Shown: positions 1 to 4,977 of the stretch, piece by piece | Position numbering within the stretch: position 1 is the stretch's first letter | Layout: every line of letters begins with the position of its first letter | NCBI GenBank assembly: GCA_003562605.1 | Contig: PWUG01000390.1 | Location: 1 to 11,967, forward strand | Source of the DNA: Syntrophomonadaceae bacterium | GTDB lineage: Bacteria; Bacillota_D; Dethiobacteria; DTU022 | Direction of reading: 5' to 3' | DNA length: 11,967 bases | Program-made: the position numbers and the translations under genes | Notes under the pieces: generated by a model | What the model was told of the DNA's origin: nothing | Databases searched by the model: none | The model's input: only the letters and a program-made list of their open reading frames with translations

Positions 1-533
1 TACATGCACTTGAAGCTGCCATTGAAGGATTCAGGGTAATGCCGATGAAAGAAGCTGCACCTCTGGGCGATATCTTTGTCACTACAACCGGCTGTCGGGA
101 AATCATATCAGCCGAACATTTTCCCCTGCTTAAAGAAGGCGCGATCTTGAGCAACGCCGGGCACTTTGATGTCGAGATCGACAAGAAGGCTTTGATAAGC
201 ATGAGTGAGTATATGGGACAACCTCGTGAAAACATCGATGAATATCGCTTGAAAAACGGTAAGAGAGTCTATCTTTTAGGGGAAGGCCGCCTGGTTAACC
301 TGGCAGCCGGCGACGGTCACCCTGCTGAAATCATGGACCTGTCCTTTGCCCTCCAGTTTGGAGCCATGCAATACCTGGTCAGTGAAGGTAAAAAACTGCC
401 TAAAGAAGTAATTAAGTTACCCGATGAATTGGATCGCCAAACCGCGGCCCTCAAACTGGAAGCCATGGGAATCAGTATTGACACCCTTTCCAGCGATCAG
501 GAAAATTATCTTAAATCGTGGCAGATTGAATAA
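1..533 (+). CDS. ahcY: Adenosylhomocysteinase (S-adenosylhomocysteine hydrolase), C-terminal part, cut by window edge
   Basis: The frame is open from base 3 to the TAA at 531-533; the 5' part lies outside the window. The enzyme reversibly splits S-adenosylhomocysteine into adenosine and homocysteine in the cytosol, relieving product inhibition of methyltransferases. Visible family signatures are GDIFVTTTGC, then SNAGHFDVEID, then YRLKNGKRVYLLGEGRLVNLAAGDGHP, quoted here only as landmarks of the NAD-binding domain and the C-terminal region. The protein ends in ENYLKSWQIE, like the shorter bacterial/archaeal forms and without the extended tail that ends in Tyr in eukaryotic forms. The Met at 39 is internal, not the start. 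It is the only plus-strand gene here, and its stop is 2 bp from the convergent comEA stop. Identification is confident; operon context is not visible. Confidence 0.95.
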   Translation, partial: HALEAAIEGFRVMPMKEAAPLGDIFVTTTGCREIISAEHFPLLKEGAILSNAGHFDVEIDKKALISMSEYMGQPRENIDEYRLKNGKRVYLLGEGRLVNLAAGDGHPAEIMDLSFALQFGAMQYLVSEGKKLPKEVIKLPDELDRQTAALKLEAMGISIDTLSSDQENYLKSWQIE

Positions 534-535
534 CT

Positions 536-1114
536 TCAGTAGATGGTAATCTGGTCAGCAATATTATTGAATGTGCTTTCACCGATACCGCTAACATCCA
601 TAATCTGGTCTATAGAGGTGAAATAACCGTGTTTTTCGCGATGTGCAACAATTTGATTGGCGCGCACATCGCCAATACCGGGAAGGGCTGTCAATTCCGA
701 TGCTGTTGCCCGGTTAATATTGACTGTATTTGAAGCGCCGGATCCTAAGGGTTTCGGCGCTTCGCCGATCTTGTGTATATATATTTGCTCACCATCGAGA
801 AGAGGACGGGCCTGATTTAGGAGATCCTGATCCGCTTCATCGCTAAAACCTCCGCCGAGATCTATAAGTTCATAAACCCTTGAGCCGATCGGAAGCTGAT
901 ATATGCCTGGATTTACTACCGCGCCGACCAGGTGGACAATGATCAACTCCGGTTCCTGTGTATCGGTGGTTTCCTCTCGATCGCTGTATCCGGCCTGAAT
1001 TATTTCCGGCCTGGAATCCGAAACCCGGGCTGCACGCCAGATCCCTCCGGTAATCAAAAGCAGCACAAGAGCTCCAATTATTAATTTTTCCCGCAGGCAC
1101 ATATTTCGCTCCAA
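536..1114 (-). CDS. comEA: ComEA-type helix-hairpin-helix DNA-binding competence protein
   Basis: A 192-aa membrane-anchored DNA receptor of the natural-transformation machinery. In order it shows an N-terminal transmembrane anchor (residues about 10-27, LIIGALVLLLITGGIW), a polar linker, an SLBB domain (about 57-110, with VHLVGAVVNPGIYQLP), and a C-terminal HhH2 domain (about 131-190: VNINRATASELTALPGIG, then a second hairpin DVSGIGESTF). Length and order are normal for Gram-positive ComEA. The start is uncertain. TTG at 1114 has AAGGGGG 8 nt upstream, while ATG at 1102 has GGAG 6 nt upstream; both keep the anchor. No comEB or comEC follows, because the next gene, ahcY, is convergent. Transformation itself is known for the family; competence in this organism is an inference. 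Confidence 0.93.
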   Translation of the reverse strand: MERNMCLREKLIIGALVLLLITGGIWRAARVSDSRPEIIQAGYSDREETTDTQEPELIIVHLVGAVVNPGIYQLPIGSRVYELIDLGGGFSDEADQDLLNQARPLLDGEQIYIHKIGEAPKPLGSGASNTVNINRATASELTALPGIGDVRANQIVAHREKHGYFTSIDQIMDVSGIGESTFNNIADQITIY

Positions 1115-1230
1115 CTTCTCAACCCCCTTAAACAGGACCTATAAGCTTTAAATATTCAATTTAACTTGAACTTAAAATATTAATTTTATAAAATTCGCTT
1201 TTGCAATACTCTTTTCCTGCCTGTGATCAT

Positions 1231-1265
1231 AAAAACCCCGGTCCATTTTTAAATGTACCGGGGTT
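1231..1265 (-). terminator. Intrinsic terminator after the Asp23/Gls24 gene
   Basis: Arms AACCCCGGT (1257-1265 read on the minus strand) and ACCGGGGTT (1234-1242) form a 9-bp GC-rich stem. An inner CATTT/AAATG helix extends it. On the minus strand the stem runs directly into a T5 tract (1235-1231). It lies 34-68 nt past the Asp23 gene stop and upstream of comEA, so it should separate the two transcripts. The near-symmetrical A tract on the other side makes weak bidirectional action possible, but no plus-strand gene needs it. Confidence 0.85.
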
Positions 1266-1298
1266 AGATTTCCCTTTTATGTTATTATGTAAATTCTC

Positions 1299-1742
1299 TT
1301 ATTTCTTTTTTTCTTCCTCAGACTTTTTCTCTTCTTCCTCTTCCTCGGGAAGGTTAATGCCCAGGACATTAATGTTAATCGCATCGACTTTCAAACCGGT
1401 GGTTTTCTCAACATTGGTGCGGACCTCTTTTTTCAGCTTGTCCGTTGTATCTACAATAGAAATCCCATATTCTACAATTATATTCAGATCGATAGAAACC
1501 CTGTCCTCATTAACCTGGACTTTAATTCCCCTGGTCATATCATGGCGGCCAAGCCTTTCAGCTATTCCTCCTACTACACCGCCGCTCATTCCGGCAACAC
1601 CGGGAATATCACTGGATATTATACTTGTTATTACTGCAATTACCTCAGATGATATGCGAATGCTGTCTCCTTCTTTTGACGGATCAGGCTTTAATACTGC
1701 CTCTTCGGAACCAACTTCTTTACCTTTTTTTTCTTCAGCCAT
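1299..1742 (-). CDS. Asp23/Gls24 family (DUF322) envelope stress protein
   Basis: 147 aa. The Asp23/Gls24 fold spans about residues 26-130: IRISSEVIAVITSIISSDIPGV opens it, AERLG follows, and VSIDLNIIVEYG plus the VEKTTGLKV-NINVLGI segment close it. The N-terminal 25 residues are charged linker. The C-terminus is an almost pure Glu/Lys tail (EEEEEEKKSEEEKKK), which is common in this family. Relatives are abundant, often membrane-associated proteins linked to alkaline or cell-wall stress, and YqhY-type members are linked to lipid metabolism; no specific role can be assigned. It has no transmembrane segment and no AmaP-like anchor partner beside it. The start is secure: AAGGAGG lies 7 nt upstream of the ATG. 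The gene is monocistronic, with its own consensus promoter and terminator. Confidence 0.9.
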   Translation of the reverse strand: MAEEKKGKEVGSEEAVLKPDPSKEGDSIRISSEVIAVITSIISSDIPGVAGMSGGVVGGIAERLGRHDMTRGIKVQVNEDRVSIDLNIIVEYGISIVDTTDKLKKEVRTNVEKTTGLKVDAININVLGINLPEEEEEEKKSEEEKKK

Positions 1743-1766
1743 TCTATTTCCTCCTTGTAAGATATT

Positions 1767-1791
1767 AAAAGCCGGAAAAGTTTATACCGGC
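1767..1791 (-). promoter_or_regulatory. GC hairpin with short T tract in the Asp23-gene 5' UTR
   Basis: On the minus strand GCCGG (1791-1787) pairs with CCGGC (1775-1771) around an 11-nt loop and is followed by TTTT (1770-1767), ending about 10 nt before the AAGGAGG ribosome site. It resembles a weak terminator or a 5' stabiliser. The stem is only 5 bp, so attenuation is a guess. Confidence 0.35.
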
Positions 1792-1897
1792 AGGTTCACA
1801 GATATAATGTAAGATGCAAAGGTAGCTGCAGCTGTTTGCTAATTTCACTTCAAAAGATAAAGCTTTCCATGCACTAATATTTAAGTTGTCTAATTAT

Positions 1898-1926
1898 ATT
1901 ATACATATTGAATATAAGCCTGTCAA
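1898..1926 (-). promoter_or_regulatory. Consensus sigma-A promoter of the Asp23/Gls24 gene
   Basis: TTGACA (1926-1921) and TATAAT (1903-1898) are both perfect matches with a 17-bp spacer. Transcription should start near 1891, giving a 5' UTR of about 150 nt before the ATG at 1742. That leader is AT-rich and holds a GCAAA/TTTGC hairpin with an inner AGCTGCAGCT palindrome (about 1818-1841) and the GC hairpin at 1767-1791. I do not recognise a known riboswitch in it. The 1743-2019 gap otherwise holds nothing I can identify as a gene. A weak AU-rich dyad with T-rich tail near 1925-1957 is the only candidate for a leuS terminator. Confidence 0.85.
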
Positions 1927-2019
1927 GAAAACAATACGGTTGAATATTAACATTGTATCCCAAATTAAGCAGTTTTAGTTTTTTATGTCTGGATTAGGAT
2001 ACCCCGGAATTTTTTCTGA

Positions 2020-4503
2020 TCAGCGAACCACGATGTTAACCAACCGGCCTGGCACTGTAACAATTTTAACGACATCCCTGTCCTTCAGAAGTTCACCAAT
2101 GCGCTCACTCTCACGGGCCTCTTCAATAAGCTGCTCTTCAGGGCAGTCTGAAGGTACAGTAATTCTACCTCGAACTTTTCCGTTTATTTGGACAACCACT
2201 TCGACCTGGTCAACCAGGAGCTTCTCCGGATTGTAATCAGGCCACTTTTGCCTGTGTACGCTTTCCTTATTACCCAACAACTGCCAGGATTCCTCGGCCA
2301 AGTGCGGAGCAAAGGGAGCTAGGAGCAGGATCGTCTTTTCCAGGGACTCTCGCAGGAGTTCATGGTTCCCACCTGCACGGCCTTCCGGCTGCCTGTAAGA
2401 GTATATTGCATTGACCAGCTCCATTATAGCACTGATAGCAGTGTTAAAGTTAAAACGATCCTGGATGTCATGGGTTACTTTTTTAATCGCTGCATGGACG
2501 CTACGTTCCAGTTCAACTTCTTTTACACCGATTTCAGAATGTCTTTCTTCTGCTGAAAACTGATCCAGGCTTTCTGCCACCAACCTCCATATACGGCGCA
2601 GGAAACGATGACAACCTTCGACACCCTGGTCGTTCCAGTCAAGATCTTTTTCGGGCGGAGATGCAAAGAGGATAAAGAGGCGTCCGGTATCAGCACCATA
2701 TTTTTCAACAATTTCATCAGGTGTGACAACGTTGCCTTTTGACTTTGACATCTTTGCGCCATCTTTATAAACCATCCCCTGGGCCAGAAGACGGCTAAAT
2801 GGTTCCTCAACATTGATCATCCCGGCATCATAAATAACCTTGGTAAAAAAACGGGCATAGAGCAGGTGGAGCACCGCATGTTCAATACCGCCAATATACT
2901 GGTCGACCGGCATCCAGTAGTCCGCCTCTTCGGAATTAAAAGGCGCTTCGGTCTCACCCGGGCTTGTAAAGCGTAGAAAATACCAGGATGAACAGATAAA
3001 AGTATCCATGGTATCGGTTTCACGGCGAGCCGGAGCATCGCAAACAGGGCAATCGACCCGAACAAAGTTTTCATAGTGAGCCAGACTGGGTACTCGGTTC
3101 CCGGATAGTTCTACTTCCAGGGGAAGCTCTACAGGCAGATCTTTTTTCGGGACCGGGACAGTACCGCATTTTTCGCAGTAGATTACCGGAATCGGCGCCC
3201 CCCAGTAGCGTTGTCGTGAAATCAACCAATCGCGAAGCCGGTAAGTGACTTGAAAACGGCCTAAACCCTGCTGATCCAGGTATGCAGTTACCTTTTCAAT
3301 TCCTTCAACGCTTCCTGTGCCGTTAAAAGTACCCGAGTTTACCATTTTCCCTTCACCTGCATAAGCTTCCTGCATGGTTTCAACAAGGAGTTCTTCACCG
3401 TCGGGTTGAATGACAACCCGGATCGGCAAATCATGTTTACGGGCGAATTCAAAGTCTCTCTGATCATGGGCCGGCACACCCATTACCGCCCCTGTGCCGT
3501 AAGACATAAGCACGTAGTTGCCGACAAGGATGGGCACTTCTTCTCCGTTAATCGGGTTAACTGCATGGCATCCGGTATAAAGCCCTATTTTAGGGGCCTC
3601 TTCTGAGGTGCGATCGATTTCGCTTTCCTGTCTGACCCGGGATACAAAACCCAGAATTTCTTTTTCCTTTTCCGTACCTTCCACAAGACGTCTGACCAGG
3701 GGATGCTCAGGTGCTAAGACCATGTAGGTAACCCCAAATAGGGTGTCAGGTCGCGTGGTGAAGGTACGAATTATATCCCCGGGGAATTCCTTGATCTTGA
3801 AAGTAATTTCGGCCCCCTCACTACGGCCGATCCAATGCTGCTGCATGACCTTGACCCGTTCAGGCCAGTCTTCCAGCTTGTCAAGATCATATAAAAGCCT
3901 TTCGGCATAATCGGTAATACGTAAAAACCACTGCTCCAATTCTCTTGTTTCGACAACCGACGAACATCGCCAGCAAAGTCCTTTTTCCACTTGTTCATTG
4001 GCCAAGACTGTAGCACAGCTAGCACACCAGTTCACATTAGCTTTTTTCTTATAAGCCAGACCTTTTTCATACATCAATAAAAACAGCCACTGTGTCCAGC
4101 GGTAATAATCAGGAGCAGATGTATTAACTTCCCGACTCCAGTCATAGCTTACTCCGAGCCTGTTTTGCTGTTTTTTCATATGCCCGATATTCTGGGCGGT
4201 CCACAGGGCAGGATTAACATTATGCTCAATAGCTGCATTTTCTGCAGGAAGGCCGAAAGCATCCCAACCCATCGGGTGAATGACGTTATAACCCCGCATG
4301 CGTAAAAAACGGGCCAGTACATCACCAATCGAGTAGACACGCATGTGGCCCATATGGAGCTTGCCGGAAGGGTAGGGAAACATTTCTAAAACGTAATATT
4401 TTGTTTTAGATTGATCTATTTTCGCCCTGTAAAAATCTTCTTTTTCCCAAAGTTTTTGCCAGCGTTCTTCAATTTGAGCAGGATCGTAATTTTTCACAGA
4501 CAT
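2020..4503 (-). CDS. leuS: Leucyl-tRNA synthetase
   Basis: 827 aa, a class Ia synthetase charging tRNA-Leu in the cytosol; full length for bacterial LeuS. The HIGH-type motif is HMGH at residues 50-53. A first Cys4 cluster (CASC at 160-163, CWRC at 177-180) follows. The CP1 editing domain contains TRPDT (250-254) and GTGAVMGVPAHDQRD (336-350), so post-transfer editing of mischarged tRNA looks intact. A second Cys4 set is at 443/446 and 485/488, KMSKS is at 584-588, and the C-terminal anticodon-binding region and small C-terminal domain follow (VVVQINGKVRGR). The start is ATG with GGAGG 4 nt upstream. It has its own promoter and a T-box leader with a Leu specifier, matching its product. No clear intrinsic terminator follows the stop. 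Confidence 0.98.
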   Translation of the reverse strand: MSVKNYDPAQIEERWQKLWEKEDFYRAKIDQSKTKYYVLEMFPYPSGKLHMGHMRVYSIGDVLARFLRMRGYNVIHPMGWDAFGLPAENAAIEHNVNPALWTAQNIGHMKKQQNRLGVSYDWSREVNTSAPDYYRWTQWLFLLMYEKGLAYKKKANVNWCASCATVLANEQVEKGLCWRCSSVVETRELEQWFLRITDYAERLLYDLDKLEDWPERVKVMQQHWIGRSEGAEITFKIKEFPGDIIRTFTTRPDTLFGVTYMVLAPEHPLVRRLVEGTEKEKEILGFVSRVRQESEIDRTSEEAPKIGLYTGCHAVNPINGEEVPILVGNYVLMSYGTGAVMGVPAHDQRDFEFARKHDLPIRVVIQPDGEELLVETMQEAYAGEGKMVNSGTFNGTGSVEGIEKVTAYLDQQGLGRFQVTYRLRDWLISRQRYWGAPIPVIYCEKCGTVPVPKKDLPVELPLEVELSGNRVPSLAHYENFVRVDCPVCDAPARRETDTMDTFICSSWYFLRFTSPGETEAPFNSEEADYWMPVDQYIGGIEHAVLHLLYARFFTKVIYDAGMINVEEPFSRLLAQGMVYKDGAKMSKSKGNVVTPDEIVEKYGADTGRLFILFASPPEKDLDWNDQGVEGCHRFLRRIWRLVAESLDQFSAEERHSEIGVKEVELERSVHAAIKKVTHDIQDRFNFNTAISAIMELVNAIYSYRQPEGRAGGNHELLRESLEKTILLLAPFAPHLAEESWQLLGNKESVHRQKWPDYNPEKLLVDQVEVVVQINGKVRGRITVPSDCPEEQLIEEARESERIGELLKDRDVVKIVTVPGRLVNIVVR

Positions 4504-4601
4504 CGTACCTCCATTTCAATTAGAAGTCATTTTCAACTTCTCATACGGCGGCAGTTCGTACTGCTCATTATTAAAGGCCTGGATTAGCCTGAGTCGCAAA
4601 T

Positions 4602-4629
4602 AAAAAAACCCGCCCGGTCAAGGGACGGA
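4602..4629 (-). terminator. T-box regulated intrinsic terminator upstream of leuS
   Basis: TCCGTCC (4629-4623) pairs with GGGCGGG (4615-4609) around a 7-nt loop, followed by T7 (4608-4602). The 5' arm shares bases with the antiterminator, so the two structures exclude each other. About 98 nt separate the T tract from the leuS ATG. That stretch holds two small hairpins (GCAGT/ACTGC and GAAGT/ACTTC) of unknown meaning. Confidence 0.92.
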
Positions 4630-4652
4630 TTTATACCCGCGGTACCACCCTT
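4620..4652 (-). promoter_or_regulatory. T-box antiterminator with conserved T-box sequence
   Basis: The canonical T-box AGGGTGGTACCGCG is at 4651-4638. AAGGG (4652-4648) pairs with CCCTT (4624-4620) to form the antiterminator, which sequesters the 5' arm of the terminator. The bulge TGGT can pair with a 3' ACCA end, so it suits any uncharged tRNA whose discriminator base is A, including both tRNA-Leu and the nested tRNA-Ala. It begins 15 nt after the CCA of that tRNA. Confidence 0.93.
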
Positions 4653-4666
4653 ATTGGTCAAACACC

Positions 4667-4741
4667 TGGTGGAGCTGGCGGGAGTTGAACCCGCGGCCTC
4701 TTCCATGCCAAGGAAGCGCGCTCCCACTGCGCCACAGCCCC
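4667..4741 (-). tRNA. tRNA-Ala (anticodon GGC) with encoded CCA, nested in the leuS T-box leader
   Basis: A full cloverleaf is visible. The acceptor stem GGGGCTG/CAGCTCC has the G3-U70 wobble that marks tRNA-Ala. Then T8 and G9, a D stem GCGC/GCGC with loop AGTGGGA (A14, G15, G18, G19, A21), and an anticodon stem CTTCC/GGAAG with loop TTGGCAT (U33, anticodon GGC reading GCC and GCU). A 5-nt variable loop and a T stem GCGGG/CCCGC with loop TTCAACT follow. The discriminator is A and CCA is encoded at 4669-4667. All stems pair fully and the invariant bases are present, so it looks functional rather than a relic. It has no convincing promoter of its own; transcription should come from the leuS promoter at 4928-4956 or by read-through from the TRAP gene. 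It sits upstream of the T-box terminator, so it is transcribed whether or not leuS is. Confidence 0.97.
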
Positions 4742-4927
4742 CCGTTATGCTACCCGCTTTCTGCCGTTAACGCCGGCGATACGGCTGCGGTTTTTACCGC
4801 CGCATCTCCAGGACGAGTTCAGCAGAGCTGCCTGCCGGCTTTCACCATATGCCGGCTCTCTGAACAAGCATGCCTGCTTACTGTTCCCCTTCATCAAATT
4901 ATCTATGGCACCTCGAGTACATCTAAC

Positions 4928-4956
4928 ATTATATGCACGGCGTACAGCCTTGTCAA
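4928..4956 (-). promoter_or_regulatory. Consensus sigma-A promoter of the tRNA-Ala/leuS leader
   Basis: TTGACA (4956-4951) and TATAAT (4933-4928) are perfect, with a 17-bp spacer; the start should lie near 4921-4922. The -35 box begins only 22 bp past the TRAP permease stop, with no terminator between. Such strength fits a promoter that must also supply a stable RNA. Confidence 0.9.
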
Positions 4957-4977
4957 TAGCACGAATTGCACAGTCTT

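Larger units (their letters stand above)
4602..4921 (-). promoter_or_regulatory. Leucine T-box riboswitch leader of leuS, interrupted by a tRNA-Ala gene
   Basis: The leader runs from the predicted transcription start (about 4921) to the terminator T tract. Stem I is recognisable. The base AGGGG (4890-4886) faces GTCCT (4814-4810); the specifier internal loop has AGTA (4882-4879) opposite GAACTC (4820-4815). Above it come AGCAG/CTGCT (4878-4874 with 4825-4821), TGCTT/AGGCA (4870-4866 with 4833-4829), the AG-rich bulge, and a GCCGGC/GCCGGC distal helix (4856-4851 with 4839-4834) closed by an ATATGGTGAAA loop. The specifier is CTC (4817-4815), a Leu codon, as expected for leuS. The decision module follows at 4602-4652. 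What is odd is the complete tRNA-Ala gene (4667-4741) between Stem I and the antiterminator, where Stem III would normally lie. The two hairpins at 4763-4800 may represent Stem II or the IIA/B pseudoknot. Confidence 0.9.

Noticed and set aside
1201..1812. 203-codon plus-strand frame opposite the Asp23/Gls24 gene
   Set aside because: It is the antisense of a well-supported gene; its Ser/Phe-rich stretches mirror the Glu/Lys tail, and it crosses the terminator.
4742..4800. A separate promoter for tRNA-Ala just upstream of the tRNA
   Set aside because: The only options (such as TTAACG with a poor -10) match badly and would start transcription inside the tRNA; the perfect promoter at 4928-4956 is sufficient.
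4815..4820. Reading the T-box specifier as a codon other than Leu (AAC, ACT, TCG), or as Ala to match the nested tRNA
   Set aside because: Alignment of the AGTA/GAA specifier-loop pattern puts CTC in the specifier position, in agreement with leuS; no Ala codon is present in the loop.
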